Origin: an uncultured Opitutia bacterium
GTDB lineage: Bacteria > Verrucomicrobiota > Verrucomicrobiia > Opitutales > Opitutaceae
DNA length: 64,000 nucleotides
Reading direction: 5' to 3'
Assembly (NCBI GenBank): GCA_903877135.1
Contig: CAIRCN010000082.1
Span: forward strand, 23,885 to 87,884
Part shown: piece by piece, positions 17,299 through 26,200 of the stretch
How positions within the stretch are numbered: the first letter of the stretch is position 1
Layout of the letters: each line of letters starts with the position of its first letter
Notes under the pieces: model-generated
The model's database searches: none
What the model was told of the DNA's origin: nothing
The model's input: only the letters and a program-made list of their open reading frames with translations
Translations under genes and position numbers: made by a program

Positions 17299-18162
17299 AT
17301 GCCCCCGCCCACCATCGACCAGGTCTGCCAATTGGCGCTGAGCCTGCCGTGTTCGCCCGTGCTGCTGCCCCGGCTCATTGCTGCCCTGCAAGCCAGCGAA
17401 AGCAGCGCGGATGAGATCGCCGGCATTATCAAGGTGGATCCAGGTCTGGCCGCCGCCACTCTGCGGCTGGCGAACTCGGCCTATTTCGCGTCGGGCAGCC
17501 CCGTGGAAAACGTCTCAGAGGCGGTAATGCGCCTAGGTCAGCGCGAACTCTACCGGCTGGCGGCGCTCGCCTTAGTGGGCCGCTGGGAATCAAGTGTCGG
17601 CCGCGGGGAGGCGGGCGATTTCTGTCGGCACGCCCTTTGCACTGCGATTGCGGCCGAGGTGCTGGCGGAGAAGTTGCAGCGCGTCGATTCACAGACGGCT
17701 TACACCGCGGGGCTGATTTGCGACATTGGCAAACTAGCGGTTGCCCATGCCTGCGAGGACTTTCGCTCCGCCATCCGTGCGCATAGCGCGCAGCATCAAT
17801 GTGCGTGGACGGCCGCTGAGGAAGCGATGCTCGGCTACAACTACATTCAGGTTGGGGCGAAATTGCTCCGGATGTGGAATTTCCCCCCTGTGCTGGCCGC
17901 CGTGGCGGAACATTTTCTCAATCCCGCGCAAGCCCCGGTGGAGGCCCTGCCGTTGATTATGCACGTGCAGGCGGCAAAGTATGTGGCCACATCCTTCGGC
18001 CCGGGAGTGGGGGAGGAAGGCTTTATGTTCTCTCTTAACGAGGATCTCCTGCTCGAGTGGGGTTTCACGCCCGAGTTGCTGCTGGAGACGATGCCTATCG
18101 TGCACGAGCGCGCGTCGGCCCGGCTCCGCGAAAAACTCACGCACGGCGCAGTTTCCATTTAA
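17299..18162 (+). CDS. HDOD-domain protein
   Basis: 287 residues from the ATG at 17299; a GTG at 17290 is possible. The HDOD signature is clear: IIKVDPGLAAATLRLANSAYF, then VSEAVMRLGQREL and AGLICDIGKLAVAHAC. HDOD is a non-catalytic HD-like domain used in signalling scaffolds. It starts 27 bases after cheA and reads the same way, so it is likely co-transcribed and part of the chemotaxis output, though no direct function is known. Confidence 0.8.
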   Translation: MPPPTIDQVCQLALSLPCSPVLLPRLIAALQASESSADEIAGIIKVDPGLAAATLRLANSAYFASGSPVENVSEAVMRLGQRELYRLAALALVGRWESSVGRGEAGDFCRHALCTAIAAEVLAEKLQRVDSQTAYTAGLICDIGKLAVAHACEDFRSAIRAHSAQHQCAWTAAEEAMLGYNYIQVGAKLLRMWNFPPVLAAVAEHFLNPAQAPVEALPLIMHVQAAKYVATSFGPGVGEEGFMFSLNEDLLLEWGFTPELLLETMPIVHERASARLREKLTHGAVSI

Positions 18163-18278
18163 GAAGCCGCCGTGGCGCGCCGTAGGCCCCCGTGTTTTGG
18201 TTTGTTGGGTGTTTTGTCGCCGGTCTGCCCGCCGCGGGTGGACCGGTTTTTATTGCTGCGTGCGGAACTGCCAGCCAC

Positions 18279-18800
18279 TCAGGCGGCGAGAGAGAACCCG
18301 CCGTTACCCTCGGGCGTCTTCAACGTCATGTTACCGTTAGCGACCTCGAGATGCACAGTGCGGTTAGTCGCACCGCCGGTGATGACTTGGCGGGGGCGAA
18401 ATCCGTTGCGCGACAGAAAATCGAGCGTGGCCTTGGTGTTGCGCTCCCCAATCCGGAACGAGTCGTGCGAGGTGAGCACGCAGGCCCCGCCGGTCACAAT
18501 CAGCCGCAGGCGCGACCGCTCTGCTTTCATTCCGCTGAGGGCGCGGAAGAATAGCGGCAGCCCGGTGTCAGCAAACATCGCCGGTTGCGACACGGCCTTG
18601 TCAGGCGAAATGGATGAGTCGGGCAGCATCAGATGAAGGATGCCGCCAACGTAGGCTACTGGATCATAAGCCACCACGCCAATGCACGAGCCCAGCGCAT
18701 AGGTGCTGAGCGTGACGTTGGCGTTGTTTGACACCGCCATATCGCCCACGCCGACGACTACCCGCTGGCCGAAAATGGATGAAATGCCCGGGGAACCCAT
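18279..18800 (-). CDS. cheD: Chemoreceptor glutamine deamidase CheD
   Basis: 173 residues. Catalytic Cys in ALGSCIGVVAYD and His in GGILHLMLPDS; the C-terminal core has IVTGGACVL and RIGERN. CheD deamidates receptor glutamines and in Bacillus is stimulated by CheC-type phosphatases, here possibly CheX. It reads in the cheR-cheB direction and is separated from the preceding gene by 138 bp without a clear promoter. Confidence 0.92.
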   Translation of the reverse strand: MGSPGISSIFGQRVVVGVGDMAVSNNANVTLSTYALGSCIGVVAYDPVAYVGGILHLMLPDSSISPDKAVSQPAMFADTGLPLFFRALSGMKAERSRLRLIVTGGACVLTSHDSFRIGERNTKATLDFLSRNGFRPRQVITGGATNRTVHLEVANGNMTLKTPEGNGGFSLAA

Positions 18801-18938
18801 AGGTTAAGCCGAAGGGCAGGACTGCCGGAGATGAAGTAGGAGCGGAGGAAATGGAAACATGAAAAATAAGGCGCGTGGTGCCTTCAACTACGGCTCCGCT
18901 CTGGTAAACTTGAGCGCAAGCGAACCGAACTGGCCGGG

Positions 18939-20210
18939 CTAAACGCGCACAAGTAACCGCTGGCTGATGGGCGTGACCTGATTGTGGCTCCGGATCTTGG
19001 CGATCGTGCCCGGGCTCAGATGCTGATTTTCGCCGACGAGCAGCAGCCCGTGCGGACTGTAGATGCCGCTGGCGAGCACCATGCCGGGTTCCAACTCGTT
19101 AAGCGTGATCTCGCGCACCTGCTGAGGGAGGTTCACCAAGTGAGTGACCTTGAGGAATAGGCGCACAGACTCAGGATCGTAGGCCTTGCCCGACTCGGCC
19201 AGAATGGCGTCGATCGCGGCAGACTTCGCGAGGCCGGATTCCACAAAACCGACTGCCACCGCCAGGCACCGTGCCGGCCAGGGAATCGCCTCGCCTGCCA
19301 GGCTGTCGGGATAGCCGCGACCGTCGAAGCGTTCGTGGTGAGCGCGGATGATTTCGCCGATCTCAGCGCGGTTGTCGACCAGCGCGGCGAGTGTTTGGCT
19401 GTAGATCGGGTGGTGGTGCAGCATCGCGAGTTCGCGCTCGGTGAGCTGGCCTGGTTTAGTGCGGAATGCGCGCAGCATCTCGCGTGGCACGCCGATCAGC
19501 CCGAGGTCGCACAGCCAAGCGGCGGCCCGCAGGGCGTGGCGCTCGCGGTCGTTGAAAAGATCGGTCTCGCTCATCTTGGTGGCGAACTCGAGCAGGGTGC
19601 GGGCCTGGCCGCCGAGAATAGGATCGAAGGTTGTGAGTATGCGGCGGCAGAGTTCGAGCGAGTTTTCGTAGCTGGCGGCCAGGTCGCGGTTGGCGGTATC
19701 AAGCTTCTGGCGCTGCTCCTCCAGGTCGCGCACCTTGAGTTCCAAGGAAGTGTTGGCCGACGTCAGCTCGTTGTTGAGTCGCATCGTCTCGGCCTGCAGC
19801 GCCTCGTTCTGTGTCACAAGTTCGTGGCGCTGCACCGCGTTGCGCACGGTGGCGAGCAGTTCCTCGCGCAGCCACGGTTTGGCGACAAAACGAAAAATCT
19901 CACCCTTGTTGATTGCGTCGACAATAGTCGCCAGTGACAGCACCGCGGTGATCAAAATGCGCGAGCTCTGCGGCCGGATGCGACGGCACTCGATCAGGAA
20001 ATCCAACCCAAGCATCTCCGGCATGCGCTGATCGGAGATGATGACGGCAAATTCGCGTTCGGTTACGAGGGCGAGTGCCTTCAGGGGGCTCGAACACGCC
20101 ACAACGTGAAACTGGTTGCGTTCCAAGGTCTGCTGCAGGGCGGTCAGTACGACTGGTTCGTCGTCGACGACGAGAATCGTGGGCGGCGTGGACTTTTCGG
20201 GGTCGGTCAT
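18939..20210 (-). CDS. Response regulator with degenerate HD-GYP domain
   Basis: 423 residues. Receiver at 8-125 with Asp60 in VIISDQRMPEM and Lys111 in VAKPW; a coiled-coil linker at 130-180; HD-GYP-like domain at 185-350. HHERFDGRGYPDSLAG is present, but the HD pair is Cys234-Asp235 (AAWLCDLGLIGVP) instead of HDxGK. Loss of this metal-binding His suggests it does not hydrolyse cyclic-di-GMP and may only bind partners. The start overlaps the cheB stop by four bases, so it is coupled to cheB. Confidence 0.82.
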   Translation of the reverse strand: MTDPEKSTPPTILVVDDEPVVLTALQQTLERNQFHVVACSSPLKALALVTEREFAVIISDQRMPEMLGLDFLIECRRIRPQSSRILITAVLSLATIVDAINKGEIFRFVAKPWLREELLATVRNAVQRHELVTQNEALQAETMRLNNELTSANTSLELKVRDLEEQRQKLDTANRDLAASYENSLELCRRILTTFDPILGGQARTLLEFATKMSETDLFNDRERHALRAAAWLCDLGLIGVPREMLRAFRTKPGQLTERELAMLHHHPIYSQTLAALVDNRAEIGEIIRAHHERFDGRGYPDSLAGEAIPWPARCLAVAVGFVESGLAKSAAIDAILAESGKAYDPESVRLFLKVTHLVNLPQQVREITLNELEPGMVLASGIYSPHGLLLVGENQHLSPGTIAKIRSHNQVTPISQRLLVRV

Positions 20211-21295
20211 ATAGAGGCGGTAGCGCAGACAGTGGTAGCTGAAACGAAAGCGGATGGGCGGACGATAAAATTCGCGATTTTCCCGAGCGGGAGCTGCTTT
20301 TGGGCGGCGCCGTTTTCCCAGGCCGCGCGCGGCATGCCATAGACGACGCTGCTGGCCTCATCTTGGGCGAACGTGGTTGCGCCCAACTGGCGGAGACGGA
20401 GCAGACCCTCGGCCCCGTCCTTGCCCATGCCGGTGAGGATGCCGGCTATGGCGTGCGGGGCGGCGCCGCAATCGGCGGCGGATTTGAACAGGATATCAAC
20501 CGCGGGACGTTGATGCCAAACTTGAGGTCCGGTGCCGACACGCACGCGATAATGGTCCACACTCCACTGGAGCATCAGGTGGAAATTCCCCGGGGCGACC
20601 AGCGCGAGGCCGGGAGTCAACCGGTCGCCGTCAACCGCTTCGCGCACCTCAAAGGCGCAGAGGCTGTTAAGGCGCTCGGCGAAAGCTTTGGAAAAGACAG
20701 GCGGAATGTGCTGCACGATCGCGATGCCCGGCAGGCCGGCCGGGAGGCCGGTCAGGACTTCGCGCAGCGCCTCAGTGCCTCCGGTGGAGGCGCCCAGGAG
20801 TATAACCTGGCGGCTCAATATTACACCCTGGCGGAGTGCTGGGCGTGGGGGCGGAGTAACCGGCGACGCCGCCGGCGCGAGGCGCGGTCGGTTGAGCCGG
20901 GCGCTGGCGGCGGCCTTGATGCAGGCCGCGAGCTTGGGGCCGAGGTCACCGAACGAGTATGAGCCCGCCGGTTTCGCAAGCACGTCGCAGGCCCCGAGGC
21001 GGAGGGCTTCGAGCGCATATTCCGAGCCGCGTTGCGAAAGCGAACTCAGGATCACCACTGGCAGAGGATGCTGCTCCATCAGGAGGCGCAGAAACGTCAG
21101 GCCATCCATGCGCGGCATCTCAAGGTCGAGCGTGAGAACATCGGGGTTGAGCTCCTTGATTTTGTCGCGCGCAATGTAGGGGTCGAGCGCCGTGCCGACG
21201 ACCTCGATGGCGGAATCGTTGCGCAGGGCGTCAGTGACAAGTTTTCGGACGACGGCGGAGTCGTCGATCACGAGCACGCGGATGGGAGAGGGCAT
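20207..21295 (-). CDS. cheB: Chemotaxis methylesterase CheB
   Basis: 362 residues. The receiver has VLVIDDSAVVRK and Asp in LTLDLEMPRMDG. The linker is Pro/Ala-rich. The esterase domain has the nucleophile Ser in LLGASTGGTEAL, His in VQHIPP and Asp in GMGKDGAEGL. Phospho-CheB removes methyl groups from chemoreceptors, opposing CheR. cheR ends eight bases upstream and the receiver/HD-GYP gene overlaps by four bases, forming one operon. Confidence 0.95.
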   Translation of the reverse strand: MPSPIRVLVIDDSAVVRKLVTDALRNDSAIEVVGTALDPYIARDKIKELNPDVLTLDLEMPRMDGLTFLRLLMEQHPLPVVILSSLSQRGSEYALEALRLGACDVLAKPAGSYSFGDLGPKLAACIKAAASARLNRPRLAPAASPVTPPPRPALRQGVILSRQVILLGASTGGTEALREVLTGLPAGLPGIAIVQHIPPVFSKAFAERLNSLCAFEVREAVDGDRLTPGLALVAPGNFHLMLQWSVDHYRVRVGTGPQVWHQRPAVDILFKSAADCGAAPHAIAGILTGMGKDGAEGLLRLRQLGATTFAQDEASSVVYGMPRAAWENGAAQKQLPLGKIANFIVRPSAFVSATTVCATASI

Positions 21296-21302
21296 GACTG
21301 GA

Positions 21303-22121
21303 TCAGGATTGCACGGACCGTCGGTAGATGGCGGGTTTCACCGACTTAAGCGGATGGCGGATGGACGACAAACTTTCAGCATGGCCGACGAATAGGTAAC
21401 CGCCCGGGACGAGCCGGCGCGCCAGCCGGTTGACCAACTCGGTCTGCGTGGCGTTGTCGAAATAGATCATAACGTTGCGGCAAAAGATTACTTGGAACGG
21501 CTCGGTGAACGGCGGTTCGCCGTCCAAGAGATTTAGCTGCTGGAAATTTATGTGATCGCGCAGCGTGGCTTTGACGCGGTAGTTGCCTTCTTGCGGACCG
21601 AAACCGCGCTGAAAATGCATGCGCAGGAAGTCTGCCGGCAGCCGGCTGACCGTCTCGTTGCGGTAGATGCCGGCTACGGCCTTGGTGAGCACGCGGTGCG
21701 AGATGTCGGTGGACTCGATATGCCAAGATGAGTCGGCCAGACAGCCGGCAAGTGTCATCGCAATCGAGTAGGGCTCTTCACCTGAGGAGCAGGCGGCGCT
21801 CCACACCCGGAATTTTCCCCGGCGCGCTGCTACGGCCGGGGCCAGTTCAGGCACGGCGGTCTGGCGGAGAAAATCAAAATGCGCGTTTTCACGAAAAAAA
21901 AACGTGTGGTTCGTCGAGATCGCGTCGATGAGGTGGGCGAGTTCCTCCTCCGCACCTGGCGAGCGCAACAGGTCGCAGTAGTCGCTGACCGAACTGAGGT
22001 TGGTCGCGCGCAACCGTTTGCCCAAACGGGCTGAGACCAGTTCGCGCTTATCGGTGCCGAGATTAATGCGGCTACGCTCGTAAACAAGGCTGCGGATGTA
22101 TTCAAACTCTTGTTCTCTCAT
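21303..22121 (-). CDS. cheR: Chemoreceptor methyltransferase CheR
   Basis: 272 residues from the ATG at 22121 (an in-frame start at 22148 is less likely, as CheR normally begins near EFEYIRSLVYERSRI). The N-terminal helical domain has TNHTFFFREN. The SAM-binding domain has VWSAACSSGEEPYSIAM, then IFCRNVMIYFD and LVPGGYLFVGHAES. It methylates receptor glutamates. First gene of the cheR-cheB operon and divergent from flgB. No good FliA site was found upstream. Confidence 0.95.
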   Translation of the reverse strand: MREQEFEYIRSLVYERSRINLGTDKRELVSARLGKRLRATNLSSVSDYCDLLRSPGAEEELAHLIDAISTNHTFFFRENAHFDFLRQTAVPELAPAVAARRGKFRVWSAACSSGEEPYSIAMTLAGCLADSSWHIESTDISHRVLTKAVAGIYRNETVSRLPADFLRMHFQRGFGPQEGNYRVKATLRDHINFQQLNLLDGEPPFTEPFQVIFCRNVMIYFDNATQTELVNRLARRLVPGGYLFVGHAESLSSIRHPLKSVKPAIYRRSVQS

Positions 22122-22195
22122 GAAACGGTAGGTCCTAAATCGTCGCAACCAGGCAAAAATGAAGGCTCACTTGCGCGGTATTGACCAAGGGCCGT

Positions 22196-22210
22196 CGGCA
22201 AATTTTGCCG
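22196..22210. promoter_or_regulatory. Palindromic enhancer candidate upstream of flgB
   Basis: CGGCAAATTTTGCCG, a perfect 7-bp inverted repeat about one central base, 96 bp before the flgB -24 box. The identical 15-mer precedes the flhB promoter and a 12/15 match precedes flgF. It resembles, from memory, the Caulobacter FlbD ftr sites, so it is a likely binding site for the activator at 11403. Confidence 0.65.
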
Positions 22211-22305
22211 GCTCAGCATCCTGCGCCTGCGCCAGTTGACCTATTTTGACTCAGGGAAATTATATTGCGTTGTTTAACATCATTATATGGGTTCTTACAA
22301 GATGC

Positions 22306-22320
22306 TGGCACCGGCTTTGC
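22306..22320 (+). promoter_or_regulatory. Sigma-54 promoter of the flgB operon
   Basis: TGGCAC-N5-TTGC, followed by T: a perfect -24/-12 element with GG and GC ten bases apart. The predicted start, 12 bases after the -12 C, is about 22332, one base before the chosen flgB ATG. An AT-rich stretch (22250-22295) between enhancer and promoter suits DNA bending. Confidence 0.85.
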
Positions 22321-22332
22321 TAACCGATGCTC

Positions 22333-22722
22333 ATGGTTGATCCCATCTTCCAATGTGATACCTATCAATTGGCCCGAAAACTCCTCGACGCTACCGCACT
22401 GCGCCAGGAGGCAATCGCTTCCAACATCGCGAATGCGGAGACGCCCGGTTACCAACGGCTCGATGTCGCGCCGGATTTCGCCCAGCAGCTGAAAGCTCAG
22501 TTGGCCTCGGGCGACCTTGCCACCAGCTCCGGTGGTCCGCAACCCCATCTCACCGTCGATACCACCGCCCGCAGCTCGCGTCCTGACGGCAACACCGTGG
22601 AGATCGAGCACGAACTGCTCGCGATGAACCGCAACGCTGTCGAACACGAATATTTGTCCGATGTGGTCTCGGCAAATCTCAAACAGCTCCGGGTTGCGAT
22701 TACCGGGCGCAGCGCGCCGTAA
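22333..22722 (+). CDS. flgB: Flagellar proximal rod protein FlgB
   Basis: 129 residues. The rod motif ASNIANAETPGYQRLDV is at the expected distance from the N-terminus, and the C-terminus has EHELLAMNRNAVEHEYLSD. I chose the ATG at 22333 because the in-frame ATG at 22327 lies upstream of the predicted transcription start. FlgB joins FliE to the rod in the periplasm. First gene of a roughly 14.6-kb operon running to fliR. Confidence 0.93.
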   Translation: MVDPIFQCDTYQLARKLLDATALRQEAIASNIANAETPGYQRLDVAPDFAQQLKAQLASGDLATSSGGPQPHLTVDTTARSSRPDGNTVEIEHELLAMNRNAVEHEYLSDVVSANLKQLRVAITGRSAP

Positions 22723-22742
22723 GCCCACTGGGTTAACCAGCC

Positions 22743-23162
22743 ATGAATCTTATCTCCGGCATCGACATCACCGCCAGCGCCTTGAACGCTCAGAAAACAC
22801 GACTCGACATCGTCGCCCAGAACATTGCCAACGCCCAGACTACTCGCACACCCAACGGGGGCCCGTATCAGCGGCAGGTCGTGTCGTTCGAAAGCGAGCT
22901 CCTCAAGCACGAGGGCAAAAGCGGCGCTTCGTTGCAGAGCGTGAAGGTCGCCCAGGTGACGACCGACCACACGCCTGGCCAGCAGGTTTACAACCCCCAG
23001 CATCCGGATGCCGGTCCCGACGGCCTAGTGACGATGCCCAATGTTAACCTCTCCTACGAAATGGTCGATCTCATCACCGCGTCGCGCGCCTTCGAGGCCA
23101 ACCTTTCCGTCGCCAAAAACGCCCGCCAGATGGCCATGAAAACTCTCGAGATTGGCAAATAA
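22743..23162 (+). CDS. flgC: Flagellar proximal rod protein FlgC
   Basis: 139 residues with AQNIANAQTTRTPNGGPYQRQ near the N-terminus, then VNLSYEMVDLITASRAFEAN and a C-terminal KNARQMAMKTLEIGK. This is the standard FlgC layout and length. It is exported through the type III apparatus into the rod. Twenty bases follow flgB. Confidence 0.95.
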   Translation: MNLISGIDITASALNAQKTRLDIVAQNIANAQTTRTPNGGPYQRQVVSFESELLKHEGKSGASLQSVKVAQVTTDHTPGQQVYNPQHPDAGPDGLVTMPNVNLSYEMVDLITASRAFEANLSVAKNARQMAMKTLEIGK

Positions 23163-23174
23163 CTCGCCCTCCCC

Positions 23175-23513
23175 ATGTCCCCCATCGGTTCTGTCAGCCC
23201 GCTAAATTCCTCCTTACTCAACCGAATCGACGCGCCGTTACCCAAGGTCGCTCTTACGTTGTCCCCCGGCCCGGGTGCTGCCGCGCCGGTAGGTGGTGGC
23301 TTCGGTTCGATGCTCGACAACCTCGTCGCTTCCGTGGACGCCAAGCAGGGTGCCGCCCAGTCGCTCACCAACCAAGTGCTGCTCGGTCAGTCTGACCAGT
23401 TGCACCAAAGTGTCATTGCGATGCAGGAGGCCTCGGTCGCGTTTTCCCTGATGGTCGAAGTCCGCAACAAACTGGTCGATTCCTATCAGGAGCTCATGCG
23501 CATGCAAGTATGA
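23175..23513 (+). CDS. fliE: Flagellar hook-basal body protein FliE
   Basis: 112 residues. A variable Pro/Ala-rich start is followed by the conserved helices, with SVIAMQEASVAFSLMVEVRNKLVDSYQELMRMQV-type residues at the end (residues about 79-112). FliE is the adaptor between the MS ring/export gate and the rod. Position between flgC and fliF is canonical. Confidence 0.92.
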   Translation: MSPIGSVSPLNSSLLNRIDAPLPKVALTLSPGPGAAAPVGGGFGSMLDNLVASVDAKQGAAQSLTNQVLLGQSDQLHQSVIAMQEASVAFSLMVEVRNKLVDSYQELMRMQV

Positions 23514-23547
23514 GCACTGATCGCTTCAATTCCCAAAACTCAGTGCA

Positions 23548-25155
23548 ATGAAAAATTTCGCCTCCTCCTTGCTCGCCCTTTGGCAGCAGCTCGGTCTCAA
23601 CCAGCGTGTCTCGCTGATCGTCGCCGCGCTGGCGGTCACCGGTGGGCTTGTCGGGGTGGTGCTCTGGTCGCAACGACCCGACTACCAGCTGCTTTATGCC
23701 CGGCTCAGCGAAAAAGACGCCACGGCCATCATTGGCCAGCTCGAGACGCAAAACATCGCGCACCAGGTCTCCGCTGGTGGCACCGCCGTGTCGGTGCCCT
23801 CCGACCAGGTCTACAAACTCCGCATGGACCTTGCGTCGAAGGGCCTGCCTAGCGGCGACGGCGTGGGGTTCGAGATCTTCGACAAGGGCCAATTCGGTTT
23901 ATCCGACTTTGTGCAACGCACCAATTACCTCCGCGCGATCCAAGGCGAGCTGGCCCGCACCATAATGCAGCTGCAGGGAGTGCATGCCGCGCGCGTCATG
24001 ATCGTGCAGCCAGAAAACCGCCTCCTGCTCACCGATCAGGGCGTCAAACCCACTGCGTCCGTCTTTGTCGACGTGGGCGGCGGCAGGCTCGAGATCGATC
24101 AGGTCAATGCGATCCGCCACCTCGTCGCCAACGCCGTGCAGGGTCTCGTCCCCGACCAGGTCGCGGTGATCGACAACCGCGGCCGCACGCTCTCCGAGGA
24201 GCTCAAGCAGGACCCCACTCTCGGCAGTGCTTCCAGCCAGATGCGCTACCGCCAGCAGGTAGAGGATTATTTTTCGAAAAAGGTCGAGAGCATGCTCGCT
24301 TCCGTCATCGGCCCGGGCAACGCCGTCGTCCGCGTCTCCGCGGAAATCGACACTGAGGCCACGACGCTCACCTCGGAGAAATACGACCCCGAGGGCCAGG
24401 TTGTGCGCTCCCAGACCATGGTCGAAGACACCTCCACCTCGGCCGAGACGCGCACCTCCGGCGGCGCGGTCGGCGTTAGTGCCAACGTTCCGGAAAAGAG
24501 CGCTGGCAATGAGACCGCCCGCCCGGTCTCGAACAGCGAGCAGAACCGCAAGAACCGCACGACCACCTACGAGATCAACCACAGCACGACTAATGTAACC
24601 CGCAACCCAGGCACCGTGAAGAGCCTGACGGCCGCCGTTTTCATCGCCCCGCGCTACGCGCCCGTGGCCCCCGCGGCAAAGGGCGCGCCCGCCCCCGAGC
24701 CTCAGGCGCAAAAGCGCTCCCCCGAGGAACTGAACGCCCTCCGCCAGCTTGTGATCAACGCCCTCGGGCTTAAGCCCGTTGCCGGGCAGACGCCCGACTC
24801 CCTGGTGTCTTTGCAGGAAATGCCCTTTCAGACGATCGACCGACTCCCCGCGCAGATCGAGGCTCTCCAGACCGAAAATCGCTGGATGGGATGGGTCGAA
24901 GCTGCGAGCCGCTGGGCGGCCGTCATCGGCGCCGGCGCGGTTTTGCTGATCTTTGCACGCATGCTTTCCCGCCAGAAACCCGAGGCTGTGCCCGTCGAGG
25001 TGCTATCTCTCTCTCCCGATGCGGCCCAACGCGCTTTACCTTCATCGTCCAACGGCATCACCCCTGACTTGCTGAACGAACTCATTAAACAAAAGCCTGC
25101 CAACGTCGGTGTCGCATTGCGCGACTGGGTGGCCGCAGGCTCGACGAAGAATTGA
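23548..25155 (+). CDS. fliF: MS-ring protein FliF
   Basis: 535 residues. First transmembrane helix at about 20-40 (SLIVAALAVTGGLVGVVLW). Ring-building motifs follow, including LYARLSEKDATAI and DFVQRTNYLRAIQGELARTI. The second transmembrane helix is near 455-475 (AAVIGAGAVLLIFARML) and the C-terminal tail binds FliG. It forms the inner-membrane base ring. The periplasmic disordered section (about 285-345) is rich in Ser, Thr and Asn, as usual. Confidence 0.95.
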   Translation: MKNFASSLLALWQQLGLNQRVSLIVAALAVTGGLVGVVLWSQRPDYQLLYARLSEKDATAIIGQLETQNIAHQVSAGGTAVSVPSDQVYKLRMDLASKGLPSGDGVGFEIFDKGQFGLSDFVQRTNYLRAIQGELARTIMQLQGVHAARVMIVQPENRLLLTDQGVKPTASVFVDVGGGRLEIDQVNAIRHLVANAVQGLVPDQVAVIDNRGRTLSEELKQDPTLGSASSQMRYRQQVEDYFSKKVESMLASVIGPGNAVVRVSAEIDTEATTLTSEKYDPEGQVVRSQTMVEDTSTSAETRTSGGAVGVSANVPEKSAGNETARPVSNSEQNRKNRTTTYEINHSTTNVTRNPGTVKSLTAAVFIAPRYAPVAPAAKGAPAPEPQAQKRSPEELNALRQLVINALGLKPVAGQTPDSLVSLQEMPFQTIDRLPAQIEALQTENRWMGWVEAASRWAAVIGAGAVLLIFARMLSRQKPEAVPVEVLSLSPDAAQRALPSSSNGITPDLLNELIKQKPANVGVALRDWVAAGSTKN

Positions 25156-25166
25156 GGAACGCCGCC

Positions 25167-26189
25167 ATGTCGTCCGACCTCGATTTCGCCAAACTCAACC
25201 GTCAGCAGAAGCTCGCGGTGTTCCTGGTCGTGATTGGCCCTGAGGCGGCCGCTAACGTGCTCAAGCAGTTTGGCGACCCCGAAATCGAGGTGCTCTGCCG
25301 CGAGATGTCCACGCTCACCATCGTTTCCGAGGCCGTGCAAAAATTGGCGATTGATGAATTTGCCTCCGTTGTCGCGCAGAGTGCCAACTCCGCTCTCGGC
25401 GGCCTCGCATACGCCCAGCGTACGCTAGAAATCGCCAAGGGTGACTACAAGGCCTCGGCCATCATTGGCCGCGTGGGCCCGGTGGGCACCTCAATCGATG
25501 TGATCAAGGACATAAGCGAGATGGAGGGCCGGCAGATATTCAATCTGATCAAGAACGAACAGCCGCAGACGATCTCGTTTGTCCTCTCCTATCTCGACGG
25601 CGCCAAGTCCGCCGAGGTCTTCGCTTTGCTCGGCCCCGAACTGCGCGAGGAAGTCGTCGAGCGACTTGGCACTATCGAGTCCACTTCACTCGAACTAGTG
25701 GGGAAGATCGCCCGCAACCTAGGCAAACATTTTGATACGAAGGTGCGGCCGGCATTCCACCGCAGCGGCGGCGTCCGCGCCGTGGCCGACCTACTCAACC
25801 AGCTCGACAAGGATATGAGCAAGAACCTGCTGGCGCGCCTCGAGGAGCGCAATGCCCAGCTTGGTGCCGCCATTCGCAAGAAACTGTTCAGCTTCGAGGA
25901 TCTCGGCCGCCTCCAGCCGGCGGATCTGCAGCGCGTGCTGCGCGAAGTTGATTCTTCGAATCTCGCGGTCGCCATGAAGTCCGCCAGCGAAACGCTCCGC
26001 GCCAAATTTTACGCCGCTATCTCGAAACGCGCTGCCGAAAGTCTCAAGGAGGAGATCGAACTCCTTGGGCCGGTCCGCCTCAAAGACGTCGAGGTCGCGC
26101 AGGACGCCATCATCCAGGTCGTGCGTCGCCTTGAGGAGGAGGGGCAAATCAGCCTCGAATCCGATTCCGCTCAGAGTCTTGTAGCCTGA
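25167..26189 (+). CDS. fliG: Flagellar motor switch protein FliG
   Basis: 340 residues. I chose the ATG at 25167; an upstream TTG at 25152 overlaps fliF. N-terminal LNRQQKLAVFLVVIGPEAAA, middle NEQPQTISFVLSYL (EHPQ-like motif), and the C-terminal torque helix with MKSASETLRAKFYAAISKRA. FliG sits under the MS ring and meets MotA to produce rotation. Confidence 0.95.
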   Translation: MSSDLDFAKLNRQQKLAVFLVVIGPEAAANVLKQFGDPEIEVLCREMSTLTIVSEAVQKLAIDEFASVVAQSANSALGGLAYAQRTLEIAKGDYKASAIIGRVGPVGTSIDVIKDISEMEGRQIFNLIKNEQPQTISFVLSYLDGAKSAEVFALLGPELREEVVERLGTIESTSLELVGKIARNLGKHFDTKVRPAFHRSGGVRAVADLLNQLDKDMSKNLLARLEERNAQLGAAIRKKLFSFEDLGRLQPADLQRVLREVDSSNLAVAMKSASETLRAKFYAAISKRAAESLKEEIELLGPVRLKDVEVAQDAIIQVVRRLEEEGQISLESDSAQSLVA

Positions 26190-26200
26190 AAGCCCCTGCC

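Noticed and set aside
22171..22190. Possible sigma-54 promoter for cheR on the minus strand (GG-N10-GC spacing)
   Set aside because: The -24 and -12 boxes (TTGGTC and CCGC) are poor matches; only the spacing fits.
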